A stretch of 64,000 bases of DNA from Bacteroidia bacterium (GTDB lineage Bacteria; Bacteroidota; Bacteroidia; B-17B0; Aurantibacillaceae), in contig JAEUTP010000027.1 in assembly GCA_016787705.1 (NCBI GenBank), positions 326,805 through 390,804 on the forward strand, in the 5' to 3' direction. Of the stretch, positions 1 through 9,027 are shown in pieces (within the stretch, counting starts at the first letter, position 1; every line of letters begins with the position of its first letter). A program made the translations under genes and the position numbers. Under the pieces are notes generated by a model. The model saw only the letters and a list, made by a program, of their open reading frames with translations. It was not told the DNA's origin and did no database searches.

Positions 1-887
1 ACATATTTTTGGTTGATAAGATCTCCTTTAAACCAAATAAAGCACTTTTTCAACAACATTCTTCAAAACAAATGTTGCGTTTTGGTTTATTATTATGTTT
101 GGCTTCTTTTGCATCTATAGCATTAAGAAAAGTGGATGCTATCTTTTTAGGAACTACCGATCTTAAATTAGTAGCAGTATACACTACTGCTATTTTTATT
201 GCATCTTTTATTGAAGTGCCTTTAGGTGCATTAGAGCGCATTAGTCACACAAAAATAGCTGATAATTTTGCGAAGAATAATCTTGTTGAAATTGAAAAGA
301 TATATAACGATTCGGTTAAATATTTATTATTAATAGGTGGTTTTTTATTTATTGGCATTAATACCTGCACTAAATATGTTTATGAGATAGGGCATTTGCC
401 TGCGTCTTATTTAGCGTGTATTGATGTAGTTTATATTGTTAGTTTGGGTGCTTTAATTAATATTTCTACGGGTATTAACTCAGCCATCATGTTCTATTCA
501 AATCATTATGTTTTAGGTACTGTTTTATTGGTGATTACATTAATAATTACAATTTTGTTAAACGTATTTTTAATTCCCTTATTTGGTATTTATGGTGCGG
601 CTATTGCTTCTGTTGGGGCATCGCTTATCTACAACCTTGTTAAATTTGTTTTTATTTACCGTAAATTTAAATTCCAGCCGTATACGCGTGGCTCGTTTTT
701 AATTTTAATAATAATTGTTGTTTGTACTTTGATTGGCTATTTTTTTCCGGAAGTAAGCAGTAATTCTTTTGTGAATTTATTTTTAAAAGGAAGTGTAGTT
801 GCTACACTTTATATTGCAGGAATTTATATGCTTAAATTAGCACCCGAAATTTTTACAGCAATACATTCAAGATTGATTAAGAAATGA
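1..887 (+). CDS. Oligosaccharide flippase (Wzx/MATE-like), C-terminal part
   Basis: Polytopic membrane protein whose reading frame is open to the left edge, so the N-terminus is outside the window and the TTG at 9 is probably not the start. About 295 residues are visible, with seven or eight hydrophobic segments alternating with short basic loops and a basic C-terminal tail. Length, spacing and the GxxGAAIAS-type segment (near residue 195) resemble the second half of Wzx-type lipopolysaccharide flippases, which move lipid-linked glycan units across the inner membrane. The neighbouring glycosyltransferase at 1571-2320 on the other strand fits a surface-polysaccharide role. A different MATE-superfamily exporter cannot be excluded because the N-terminal half is missing. 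Confidence 0.7.
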   Translation, partial: IFLVDKISFKPNKALFQQHSSKQMLRFGLLLCLASFASIALRKVDAIFLGTTDLKLVAVYTTAIFIASFIEVPLGALERISHTKIADNFAKNNLVEIEKIYNDSVKYLLLIGGFLFIGINTCTKYVYEIGHLPASYLACIDVVYIVSLGALINISTGINSAIMFYSNHYVLGTVLLVITLIITILLNVFLIPLFGIYGAAIASVGASLIYNLVKFVFIYRKFKFQPYTRGSFLILIIIVVCTLIGYFFPEVSSNSFVNLFLKGSVVATLYIAGIYMLKLAPEIFTAIHSRLIKK

Positions 888-889
888 TC

Positions 890-1564
890 TTAATGATCCT
901 CATCTGAATCGTCAAAACCGTAATCTTCTCCGCCTTCTTCCTCATTGCCTTCCTCATCCATTTCTTCTTCGCCTTCTTCACCTTCAAGACTATCGATATC
1001 CGAATCTTCTACCGCTTCTTCGCCGGTATCAATCGTTTTATAGATCTCTTCGTCTTCTACTTCAGGTTCGTTTAAAAGGCCTGCCATAGCCAAATCAGGG
1101 CTAAGTTCTTCTTTAGCCATATTTATTTGTTTGTATTGTTTTGGTGCTGTACCAAAGCTTTTAATACAAACAGGATAGCTTACTTTTGGACTTTCATCTG
1201 CAATTTTTATCATTTCAATTAAGAAAGACCATTGTACGTTCAAATCAAAAACATAAACGAAACGCTGATGAGGTTGTTCAACAAATTTGGCAATTTTTAC
1301 TTCTGCCATTAATTTTTTTGGATCTACCTTCTTACGGATCTCATCTTCATCTAGTGGCAGATCTTCTTTTTTTAGGGTTATCTCCTGGCCTTTGCGCCAA
1401 TAATCATCGCTCACAAAAAAAGAAGCAGAGTGTTTATTGTCAAATTTAAAGCTGTCCTGGATAATATTATGAAATTGCTCAAATGTTTGAACCGTACGAA
1501 TATCAATATCTCTGTAGATATCTTCATTTTCTTCTAAATATACCCTAAAACGATAAACAGCCAT
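890..1564 (-). CDS. Plasmid pRiA4b ORF-3-like family protein with acidic tail
   Basis: Soluble 224-residue protein starting MAVYRFRVYLEE. The first ~150 residues look like the pRiA4b ORF-3-like domain: a strand-rich start, a HNIIQDSFKFDNKHSASFFV segment and a later FVYVFDLNVQW segment. Family function is not established. Residues ~165-224 are extremely acidic (runs of Glu and Asp), as in other Bacteroidota members. There is no signal peptide or membrane segment, so it is presumably cytoplasmic. It lies 6 bp downstream of the glycosyltransferase that starts at 2320 on the same strand, so the two are probably co-transcribed. The family call is moderately sure; no activity can be assigned. Confidence 0.7.
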   Translation of the reverse strand: MAVYRFRVYLEENEDIYRDIDIRTVQTFEQFHNIIQDSFKFDNKHSASFFVSDDYWRKGQEITLKKEDLPLDEDEIRKKVDPKKLMAEVKIAKFVEQPHQRFVYVFDLNVQWSFLIEMIKIADESPKVSYPVCIKSFGTAPKQYKQINMAKEELSPDLAMAGLLNEPEVEDEEIYKTIDTGEEAVEDSDIDSLEGEEGEEEMDEEGNEEEGGEDYGFDDSDEDH

Positions 1565-1570
1565 TTTAAA

Positions 1571-2320
1571 TTAGTTTCTGGTTTTATAAATTTCTGATTT
1601 CATGATTCCCAACTTATTAAAGAAGTGAGTAAAAGAAACGCCTAATACCCCTAAACCATATTTTGAACTTCTGGCAAAATTAATTGAGCTTGCTTCAGGA
1701 AAATATTTGGTAGGGCAGGTAACTTCGGCAATATCAAAACCTGCATAAAATATTTGCGAGATCATTTGATTATCAAATACAAAATCGTCGGAGTTAGCGT
1801 GATAATTTATCTTTTGAATTACTTCTTTAGAAAAAGCTCGGTAACCTGTGTGGTATTCGGATAATTTTTGATTGATCAAAACATTTTGAGAAAACGTTAA
1901 CATGCGGTTAAAAATATATTTATACATGGGCATACCACCTTTTAAAGCGCCTTTACCAAGTATTCTCGACCCAAAAGCAACAGGATAAAGATCGTTGGCA
2001 ATAAGATAACTTAAACTATGTATAAGCTTGGGGGTATACTGATAATCGGGGTGTAGCATAATAACAATATCGCCACCAAGCTCCATGGCCTTATCATAAC
2101 AGGTTTTTTGGTTGCCGCCATAACCTTTATTTTTTTCGTGGCGTATGATATGTTTTATTCCAATTTGCCTTCCTACTTCGGAAGTATTGTCTTTACTGTG
2201 ATCATCAACCAAAACAACATCATCTACAATGTCAAAAGGAATCTCATCGTATGTTTTTTTTAACGTGAGAGCGGCATTATATGCAGGTAAAACTGCAATT
2301 ATTTTTTTTCCATTAATCAT
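1571..2320 (-). CDS. Family 2 glycosyltransferase (DPM1-like)
   Basis: GT-A fold glycosyltransferase of about 249 residues. The N-terminus has the nucleotide-sugar binding start (IAVLPAYNAA), then LVDDHSKDNT, an EKNKGYGGNQK segment, and IVIMLHPDYQY in place of the usual DxD motif, as in polyprenol-phosphate sugar transferases of this subgroup. I chose the ATG at 2320 because MINGKKIIAVLPAYN begins the family alignment; an upstream in-frame start at 2338 would add only six hydrophobic residues. There is no C-terminal membrane anchor, unlike longer GT2 enzymes. Probably transfers a sugar from a nucleotide or to a lipid carrier in cell-surface glycan synthesis; the exact substrate cannot be read from sequence. 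Confidence 0.85.
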   Translation of the reverse strand: MINGKKIIAVLPAYNAALTLKKTYDEIPFDIVDDVVLVDDHSKDNTSEVGRQIGIKHIIRHEKNKGYGGNQKTCYDKAMELGGDIVIMLHPDYQYTPKLIHSLSYLIANDLYPVAFGSRILGKGALKGGMPMYKYIFNRMLTFSQNVLINQKLSEYHTGYRAFSKEVIQKINYHANSDDFVFDNQMISQIFYAGFDIAEVTCPTKYFPEASSINFARSSKYGLGVLGVSFTHFFNKLGIMKSEIYKTRN

Positions 2321-2398
2321 AAGCAGCAAAAATAACAAAGTTTAGTTAATTTATCACCCTAAAAATAACTAAATTAATGTAATTTTAAGCCAATTATT

Positions 2399-3835
2399 GT
2401 GTTCCTAAAAAAACTACATACACTAACGCTAAAGTCGTTTTTGCCCCCTTTTATCTCAACGCTGTTTATAAGCGTGTTCTTGTTTTTTTTGGTAACCATT
2501 GTTATTACTTATTTAGATGAATTTATTGGTAAGGGACTTCGCACGTTTGATCTTATTAAATTATTTGGTTATGCATGGATAAGCCTTATACCACAGTGTA
2601 TTCCACTGGCGGTGCTTTTGGCATCTATTATGAGTTTTGGTAACCTGGCCGAAAATTATGAGCTGGCCGCCATGAAATCATCAGGTCTATCGCTTTTTAA
2701 GATCATTAAACCTGTATTTGTTTTTATCGTTTTTCTGGCAGCAACTACTTTTTTGTTTAATAACTTTATTTTGCCGGTGGTTCATTTAAAGTTTCAATCA
2801 CTACTATACGATATCCGTCAAAAAAAGCCAACTGTAAATATTAAAGAAGGTATTTTTTACAATAAAATTGATAACTATGCTTTACGTGTTGGAAAAAAAT
2901 CGGCCAATAAAGATACTTTAAAAGATATTTTTATTTATGATCACAGTGCGCACCAGGGTAATAATGTGCAAATGTATGCAAAGTCGGGTAAGCTAACTAC
3001 AACAGCAGACACAAGTGCCTTGGTACTTATGCTAAGGGATGGTAACCGTTATGAAGAAGTGGTAAACCAGTCGGGTTCTGCTCCTCACAAAAAACCGCTT
3101 GCCCAGTTAAATTTTAAGCAGTTACAGGTAAATATTGAGCTGGTTGATTTTAAATTAAAACGTACCGATGAGAACCAGTTTAAAGGTCATGAAGAAATGA
3201 TGAACATTTGGCAAATTGATTCTGTTGCCGATTCTACCAAAAGACTTTTAAATAAACGTTTTTATGAATTAGAAAGACAATCGGGCCTGTTTTTTTACGG
3301 ACGAACATCTGCTACAGTTAATAAACTTAATAAACAAAAAACTATTCCAGTAAGACAGTTTTTTGATAGTTTAAGTCCGAACGATCATTACAGAAGTATT
3401 GAAAATGCATTAAACATTGCGCGTTCTGCTGCAAGCTATATTGACTCGGCCGAACAAAACGAAAAAAGTGAAAGTGCTAGTATTGATAGTATGCTTGTTG
3501 AATGGCACAAAAAAATAGTTGTTTGTTTTGCCTGCATTATTTTGTTTTTTATTGGAGCGCCTTTAGGTGCAATTATAAAAAAAGGAGGTTTGGGATTACC
3601 GGTTGTTGTCGCAGTATTCTTTTTTTTGGCTTATTTTATTTTAACCGAAGCTTATACCAGTTTAGCCTACGAGGGCACAGTGCCTGTTTGGCAAGCTATG
3701 TGGGCACCTTTGTTCATATTTGCGCCAATAAGTATTTTTTTAACGTATAAAGCCGCAAAAGATTCAGCTATTTTTGATGTGACCATTTATTATTTGTGGA
3801 TAGAGAAATTATTTAAAAAGAAAAAACGTGCTTAA
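2399..3835 (+). CDS. LptF/LptG-family LPS export permease
   Basis: YjgP/YjgQ-family inner-membrane permease of 478 residues. It shows three hydrophobic segments in the first ~130 residues, a ~250-residue extracytoplasmic region, and three more segments after ~residue 370, the layout of LptF and LptG. The KLHTLTLKSFLPPF start is typical. In the LPS transport machine two such proteins work with the ATPase LptB to extract lipopolysaccharide from the inner membrane. The start is GTG at 2399. Its 3' end overlaps the next gene by 8 bp, so it heads a four-gene operon with two glycosyltransferases and an OstA/LptA-like protein. I cannot tell LptF from LptG; the second permease is not in the window. 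Confidence 0.85.
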   Translation: MFLKKLHTLTLKSFLPPFISTLFISVFLFFLVTIVITYLDEFIGKGLRTFDLIKLFGYAWISLIPQCIPLAVLLASIMSFGNLAENYELAAMKSSGLSLFKIIKPVFVFIVFLAATTFLFNNFILPVVHLKFQSLLYDIRQKKPTVNIKEGIFYNKIDNYALRVGKKSANKDTLKDIFIYDHSAHQGNNVQMYAKSGKLTTTADTSALVLMLRDGNRYEEVVNQSGSAPHKKPLAQLNFKQLQVNIELVDFKLKRTDENQFKGHEEMMNIWQIDSVADSTKRLLNKRFYELERQSGLFFYGRTSATVNKLNKQKTIPVRQFFDSLSPNDHYRSIENALNIARSAASYIDSAEQNEKSESASIDSMLVEWHKKIVVCFACIILFFIGAPLGAIIKKGGLGLPVVVAVFFFLAYFILTEAYTSLAYEGTVPVWQAMWAPLFIFAPISIFLTYKAAKDSAIFDVTIYYLWIEKLFKKKKRA

Positions 3836-5036
3836 GATACTCCAGATAAGCAATAAAGCGCCTTACCCGCCAAATGATGGCAGCAGCATTGCTATTTACA
3901 ATATGGCACAAGGCTTAATTGATAATGGAGTCCAGCTTCATTTGCTTACAATAAACACAAAAAAACATTTTAAGGCGGATAATGAAGTGCCTGAAGAGTT
4001 TAAAAAGAGATCGCACTATACATCCGTTTATCAAAACACAGATACAGGTGCGCTTGGGGCTTTAATGAATTTATTTTCTTCAACATCGTATTTTGTTTCC
4101 CGCTTTTATTTTGCTGAATTTGAAAATAAATTAATTGATACCTTAAATCAAAATACATTTGATATCGTTCAGATTGAAGGTGTATTTATGGCTGTTTATA
4201 TTGATACAATAAGAAAACATAGTAAAGCAAAGATCGTTTTAAGAGCACATAATATAGAGCATTTAATATGGGAAAGGCATTTAAAAAATTCGAAAAAAAG
4301 TGTTATCAATAAATATTTATCACTTCAAAACAAGCGACTGAAGAAGTTTGAGTTGGAGATTTTAAATAAAGTAGATGCTATTGTTCCGATAACAGATCAT
4401 GACAAAGTATTGTTTGAACATTTAGGATTTAAAAAAAGTATTTTTACCTGTATTACAGGTGTTGATGTAGCAGAATATCAAAACAAACAAGGTTTACCTT
4501 TAAAACCAAAAACAATATTTTATTTCGGGTCAATGGATTGGATGCCAAACCAGGAAGCCGCAAAATGGTTTTTGGATAATTGCTGGCAAAGCATAAGTAA
4601 AACTGTACCGGATGCTAAATTTGTAATTGCCGGTAGAGGAATGCCGCAAAATTTTTTGCAATTAAATTTACCTAATGTACTTGTTATTGAAAATGTTAAA
4701 GATGGTAAAGCTTTTTTTGAACAACACACAATAATGGTTGTGCCTTTATTATCAGGTAGTGGTTTGCGCATTAAAATAATTGAGGGGATGGCTTATGGTA
4801 AGCCCATTGTAAGTACATCTATAGGTGCTGAAGGAATATACTGTGATCCAAAAAAAGATCTTGTCATAGCAGACAAGGCTGAGGATTTTAGTAAGGCTGT
4901 TATTGAATTATTAAATGAACCCGATAAGTGCGAGGCGCTCGAAAAAAGTGCTTCTGCTTTTGCGTATAAAGAATTTGATAATAAGAATGTTGTTTTAAAA
5001 TTAGTGCATTTTTACAATACGTTATTGAATGCGTGA
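3828..5036 (+). CDS. Family 4 glycosyltransferase
   Basis: GT-B type glycosyltransferase of 402 residues. The N-terminal Rossmann half begins LKILQISNKAPYPPNDGSSIAI; the C-terminal half has the conserved VPLLSGSGLRIKIIEGMAYGKP region ending in the EGMAYGKPIVST donor-binding loop (near residue 320). The start is GTG at 3828, overlapping the end of the LptF/G gene by 8 bp, which implies translational coupling. It is followed by a GT2 gene that overlaps it by 8 bp. Likely a cytoplasmic or membrane-associated enzyme in outer-membrane glycan or glycolipid synthesis; acceptor and donor are unknown. Confidence 0.85.
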   Translation: MLKILQISNKAPYPPNDGSSIAIYNMAQGLIDNGVQLHLLTINTKKHFKADNEVPEEFKKRSHYTSVYQNTDTGALGALMNLFSSTSYFVSRFYFAEFENKLIDTLNQNTFDIVQIEGVFMAVYIDTIRKHSKAKIVLRAHNIEHLIWERHLKNSKKSVINKYLSLQNKRLKKFELEILNKVDAIVPITDHDKVLFEHLGFKKSIFTCITGVDVAEYQNKQGLPLKPKTIFYFGSMDWMPNQEAAKWFLDNCWQSISKTVPDAKFVIAGRGMPQNFLQLNLPNVLVIENVKDGKAFFEQHTIMVVPLLSGSGLRIKIIEGMAYGKPIVSTSIGAEGIYCDPKKDLVIADKAEDFSKAVIELLNEPDKCEALEKSASAFAYKEFDNKNVVLKLVHFYNTLLNA

Positions 5037-6198
5037 TCTTTTAATTATACTTTTTTTTAGCTCGGTATTTTTAATACTTCAAACGTATTTGTTTTATCCC
5101 CTCTGGATGCTTTTATTTAGAACTAAAAAAAATGTAAATGTTAATGTATTTTCTAATAACGATGAACTTCCCGTTGTAGGAATATTAATAGCCGCATATA
5201 ATGAAGAAAAAATAATCGGAGAAAAAATAATCTCCGTTTTTAAAACAAATTATCCTCTGGAAAAAATAAAAGTATATGTGGGCTCAGATGCTTCCACTGA
5301 CAGTACAGATGAAATTATTAAAAAGCTTTCAAAAAAATATCCCAATCTGCAATTAGTCAATTTTGGCGGAAGAACTGGTAAGGCCAATATTATTAATACA
5401 CTCGCCGATAAGTCCAATGAAGAAATATTTATCTTAACAGATGCTAATGTTATTTTTATGGAGAATACGATCTTTAATCTTGTTCGCCATTTTAAAGATC
5501 AAAGATATGCGCAGGTTTGCGCCAATATTATAAAAGTATCAGGATCAGATCAGGGTATTGCTAAACAAGAAAAATCATATATTGTTTTTGAGAACAGAAT
5601 AAAATTTGCCGAATATACGCGCTGGGATGTTGTAATGGGTGCTGAAGGCGGTTGTTATGCGATAAGAAAAGAATATTATGCACCTGTACCAAAGAATTTT
5701 TTTATGGATGATTTTTACATTACCATGAATGTTATTGAAAAAGATAAGAAAATTGTGTTTGATACAGAGGCAATTTGTTACGAAGATGTACCAACCCAGG
5801 CCAAAGAAGAATTCAAACGTAAGGTCAGAATATCCATCGGTAATTTTCAAAATCTTTTTCGCTATAAAAAATTGTTATTTCCTTTTTGGAAGGGAAGTGC
5901 TTTTGCATTTTTATCGCATAAAGTATTGCGCTGGTTCACACCTTTCTTTTTAATTATTTCGTTAGTTAGCTCAGCGTTTCTTTCATTTTATTCACCTTTC
6001 TTTTTAGTGCTGTTTTTATTGCAGGTATTATTGATGTTGTTTCCTGTTGCAGACCTTATTTCTCCTTTCAGATTTTCTCTTTTTAAATTTATCAGCCATT
6101 TTTATTTAATGAATCTTGCTTTACTAAAAGGTTTTTTCATGTTTGCTAAAGGAGTTGAAACAAGTATCTGGCAACCTACAAAACGTAATGTTGAATAA
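5029..6198 (+). CDS. Membrane glycosyltransferase, family 2
   Basis: 389-residue GT2 enzyme with one N-terminal membrane segment (residues ~3-25), a GT-A catalytic domain, and three or four C-terminal membrane segments (residues ~295-385). Motifs visible are GILIAAYNEEKIIGEK, VGSDASTDST, LTDANVIF (the metal-binding DxN/DxD position) and a RRK-like acceptor region with FKRKVRISIGNFQ. This layout matches processive, hyaluronan/cellulose-synthase-like transferases that build and sometimes export a polymer. It overlaps the preceding GT4 by 8 bp and the following OstA-like gene by 11 bp, so all four genes form one transcription unit. The polymer is unknown. Confidence 0.85.
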   Translation: MRDLLIILFFSSVFLILQTYLFYPLWMLLFRTKKNVNVNVFSNNDELPVVGILIAAYNEEKIIGEKIISVFKTNYPLEKIKVYVGSDASTDSTDEIIKKLSKKYPNLQLVNFGGRTGKANIINTLADKSNEEIFILTDANVIFMENTIFNLVRHFKDQRYAQVCANIIKVSGSDQGIAKQEKSYIVFENRIKFAEYTRWDVVMGAEGGCYAIRKEYYAPVPKNFFMDDFYITMNVIEKDKKIVFDTEAICYEDVPTQAKEEFKRKVRISIGNFQNLFRYKKLLFPFWKGSAFAFLSHKVLRWFTPFFLIISLVSSAFLSFYSPFFLVLFLLQVLLMLFPVADLISPFRFSLFKFISHFYLMNLALLKGFFMFAKGVETSIWQPTKRNVE

Positions 6199-7828
6199 AT
6201 TATTTTACATATTTATTTTTGTTTTGTTTTGTTCATTAAGTTTTGCCCAGGCAAAAAAAAATGTAACTGCCGTTAAAACAGCAACACAGGTACCTGCCAA
6301 AGCTATCAATATCTTGCATGGTAATCTTTCTTATGATGAAAGTAAAAGCACTGCTAAACTTTTAACCAATAACGCACAGTTTGAACATGATGGTGCTATT
6401 TTAAATTGCGATACAGCCTGGTTGTATGATAAAGAGAACAGGATGGACGCCTCAGGACATATTGTTATTACCAAAGGCGATAGCATTACTGTTACAGGTG
6501 GCAAATTGCAATACGATGGTAAAACAAAAATGGCCACACTTCAAAACAGTGTTACCTGTACCGAAAAAGATATGATTCTTACCACAAATATTCTCACTTA
6601 CGACGTCGGAAATGGTATTGCCAATTATTACGATGGCGGTAAAATTGTAAATAAGGAGAATACACTCGAAAGCAAGAACGGTCATTATTATTCAGCAACT
6701 AAAGATCTTGCTTTTCATTACGATGTGGTACTTACAAACCCTGGCTATACAATGAAATCGGATACCTTGCGTTATAATACAATTAGTAAAACCGCTTTTT
6801 TCCTCGGGCCAAGTATTATCATGAGTAAAACAGATTATATTTATTGTGAAAATGGCTGGTACGATACGGATAAAGAAAAAGCGCAATTTAGCGTTAATGC
6901 TTTGTTGGTTACCTCGCAACAAAAATTGACAGGAGATAGTTTATTTTATGACCGAAATAAAAAAGAGGGTAGAGCCTTTAGAAACGTTCGCCTCATAGAT
7001 ACTTCGCAAAAGTCAATTATTTTTGGTGGTTATGCTGAGTTTAAACAGGAAAAGTCGGAAGCTATAGTTACAACAGATCCAATTTATGCACGAATTGTTG
7101 ATAACGATACTTTATATATTGCTGCCGATACTCTTTATCATCGCGACCTGGATTCGGTTGATAATTTTTTAAATGCATATCATCACGTAAAGATATTTAA
7201 AAGTGATCTACAAGCAGTAGCAGATTCTGCAGCATTGAATACAAAAGATTCTTTATTACAATTGTTTAAAAATCCTTTTCTTTGGAGCACCCGCTTGCAG
7301 GCAACTTCCAAATTAATGAAAGTATACATTGGCAAAAGCACTTTGAATGGTTTTAAGCTGGAGAATAATGCCTTTTTAATTCAACAGATAGATTCGTTAA
7401 GAGAGGATAAGTTTAATCAATTCAGTGGGCGAAGTATTGAAGGGTTAATAAAAAACGACACCATTCGTAAAGTAATTATAAATGGAAATGCGGAAGCTTT
7501 ATACTATGTGAAAAATAAAGATGCCATTGCGGGTTTAAATAGAACCACTACATCTGAAATTAATATGTGGTTTAAAAACGCTGATATAGATCGTGTTACT
7601 CTTAAACCACAGGTAGACGGAAAGGTAACACCAATAAGGGATGTGGATATTGAAGCAACGAAAATAAAAGGTTTTAACTGGCAATATAATAAAAGGCCGA
7701 GATCAAAAAAGGAATTACACCCGGTTGTAAAAACAGAAGTACAAAAAGTAGAGTCTGATAAGAATCAAATAAAAGAAAAGGTTGAAAAACCGCAACTAAA
7801 AAAAATAAAAAAGAAAAAAAAGAATTAA
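6188..7828 (+). CDS. OstA/LptA-like periplasmic LPS transport protein
   Basis: About 546-residue exported protein with a signal peptide ending in LSFAQ. I chose the ATG at 6188 (MLNKLFYIF) over upstream starts because it gives a clean signal peptide. The body repeats short beta-strand motifs of the OstA/LptA type (asDTa.ly, GHIVITKGDSITVTGGKLQYDG and similar), consistent with a beta-jellyroll bridge that carries LPS across the periplasm. It is longer than Proteobacterial LptA (~185 residues) but like the long Bacteroidota forms. The last ~45 residues are very Lys-rich. Co-transcription with an LptF/G permease supports the role. It converges with and overlaps the 3' end of the thioesterase gene by 4 bp. 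Confidence 0.75.
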   Translation: MLNKLFYIFIFVLFCSLSFAQAKKNVTAVKTATQVPAKAINILHGNLSYDESKSTAKLLTNNAQFEHDGAILNCDTAWLYDKENRMDASGHIVITKGDSITVTGGKLQYDGKTKMATLQNSVTCTEKDMILTTNILTYDVGNGIANYYDGGKIVNKENTLESKNGHYYSATKDLAFHYDVVLTNPGYTMKSDTLRYNTISKTAFFLGPSIIMSKTDYIYCENGWYDTDKEKAQFSVNALLVTSQQKLTGDSLFYDRNKKEGRAFRNVRLIDTSQKSIIFGGYAEFKQEKSEAIVTTDPIYARIVDNDTLYIAADTLYHRDLDSVDNFLNAYHHVKIFKSDLQAVADSAALNTKDSLLQLFKNPFLWSTRLQATSKLMKVYIGKSTLNGFKLENNAFLIQQIDSLREDKFNQFSGRSIEGLIKNDTIRKVIINGNAEALYYVKNKDAIAGLNRTTTSEINMWFKNADIDRVTLKPQVDGKVTPIRDVDIEATKIKGFNWQYNKRPRSKKELHPVVKTEVQKVESDKNQIKEKVEKPQLKKIKKKKKN

Positions 7829-8340
7829 TCTTTATAGAACAAAGCTTTTAATTCGGTTGCCTCTTCAGGCTTCATCCTTCCTCCAAGTATTAATGATAAT
7901 TGTCTTCTTCTTAAAGCACTTGCAAAACGTTTTTTTTCTTCATCTGTTTGTGGATCAATTGGCGGTACAGGTAAAGGTTTTCCATTTTGATCAATAGCCA
8001 CAAAGGTTAAAATAGCTTCGTTGCATTTAGTTTTTTCGCCTGTTTTTGTGTCTTCAACAAACACATCTACAAATATCTCCATACTTGTTGAAAATGCACG
8101 GCTTACTTTGGCTTCCAATGTAACAATACTGGTTTGCTTAATGGGTTTATCAAAACTAACCTGGTTAATAGAAGCGGTTACAACAACATGGCCGCAATGC
8201 CGCTGAGCACTAATTGCAGCGGTTATATCTACCCATTGCATTAATTTGCCTCCAAATAAATTACCAATGTTATTGGTGTCATTAGGTAAAACTACTTCTG
8301 TATTAATGGTAATTGACTCTGAGGGTGTTTTTGCTTTCAT
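7825..8340 (-). CDS. Acyl-CoA thioesterase (YciA-like hotdog fold)
   Basis: 171-residue protein with the hotdog-fold acyl-CoA thioesterase pattern: EVVLPNDTNNIGNLFGGKLMQWVD near the N-terminus, with the catalytic-region Asn/Asp and the GG-x-L-M-x-W-x-D motif, then a central strand region (VVTASINQVSFDKPI). Such enzymes release CoA from fatty acyl-CoAs in the cytoplasm. Residues ~120-171 form a Lys/Arg-rich helical extension common in Bacteroidota homologues. Start is ATG at 8340; hemJ diverges upstream. The chain-length preference is not predictable. Confidence 0.88.
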   Translation of the reverse strand: MKAKTPSESITINTEVVLPNDTNNIGNLFGGKLMQWVDITAAISAQRHCGHVVVTASINQVSFDKPIKQTSIVTLEAKVSRAFSTSMEIFVDVFVEDTKTGEKTKCNEAILTFVAIDQNGKPLPVPPIDPQTDEEKKRFASALRRRQLSLILGGRMKPEEATELKALFYKD

Positions 8341-8393
8341 GTTGTTGCTGATTAATAAATATAAAAACTGGTGTAAAATTACTCATAATACTT

Positions 8394-8401
8394 TATTTTT
8401 G
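8394..8401 (+). promoter_or_regulatory. -7 promoter box TATTTTTG of hemJ
   Basis: Matches the Bacteroidota -7 consensus TAnnTTTG and ends only 4 bases before the hemJ ATG, so the transcript would start at or next to the start codon (leaderless). No clear -33 TTG is seen at the expected distance. Confidence 0.4.
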
Positions 8402-8405
8402 CAGT

Positions 8406-8990
8406 ATGGATTTAGCATATATAAAAGCATTGCATATAATATTTGTAATTTGTTGGTTTGCAGCCTTATTTTACATGGTTCGATTATTTATTTATTGTAC
8501 TGATGCTCAAAACAAGGATGAAGTAGCACGGCCTATCTTAACTCAACAATTGTTGTTCATGCAAAAAAAGTTATGGTATATTATCGGCTGGCCTTCTATG
8601 ATTGGCACATACATATTTGGTTTCTGGTTAATATTCTCTAACGCCGCATATTATTTTTCGCAACCATGGATGTGGCTTAAATTAATTGTAGTTGGTCTTT
8701 TAACATTATATCATTTAGAGTGTCAGCGTATTCTTGGCGCTCAAAAGCAAGGTGTGTTTAAACATAGTTCGTTTAAGTTGCGTTTATTTAATGAACTGGC
8801 AACCGTTTTTTTAGTTGCTATTGTTTTTTTAGTAGTTGTAAAATCAACAGCAGGGTTATTATGGGGTATTTTAGGATTGGTCGCTTTTGCAGCTATTTTA
8901 ATGTTGTGTGTTAAGTTATACAGACGCAACAGTGCTAAAGATGAGGCAGCACTGAAAGAAAACGAAAAAATACAAGAGCCAAAAAAATAA
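8406..8990 (+). CDS. hemJ: Protoporphyrinogen oxidase HemJ (CopD family)
   Basis: 194-residue membrane protein with the HemJ signature: KALHIIFVICWFAALFY at the N-terminus (His10 matches the conserved haem ligand), RLFIY just after, and LWYIIGWPSMIGTYIFG at residues ~58-75. HemJ oxidises protoporphyrinogen IX to protoporphyrin IX in haem synthesis at the inner membrane. Four to five hydrophobic segments are visible, the last (residues ~155-180) leading to a charged tail. Start is the ATG at 8406, with a -7 box immediately before it and no Shine-Dalgarno sequence. It diverges from the thioesterase and is followed at 37 bp by a YitT-family gene. Confidence 0.88.
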   Translation: MDLAYIKALHIIFVICWFAALFYMVRLFIYCTDAQNKDEVARPILTQQLLFMQKKLWYIIGWPSMIGTYIFGFWLIFSNAAYYFSQPWMWLKLIVVGLLTLYHLECQRILGAQKQGVFKHSSFKLRLFNELATVFLVAIVFLVVVKSTAGLLWGILGLVAFAAILMLCVKLYRRNSAKDEAALKENEKIQEPKK

Positions 8991-9027
8991 AAATTTTTCT
9001 GTGGGAATTTTTTATTCTTATTTTTAA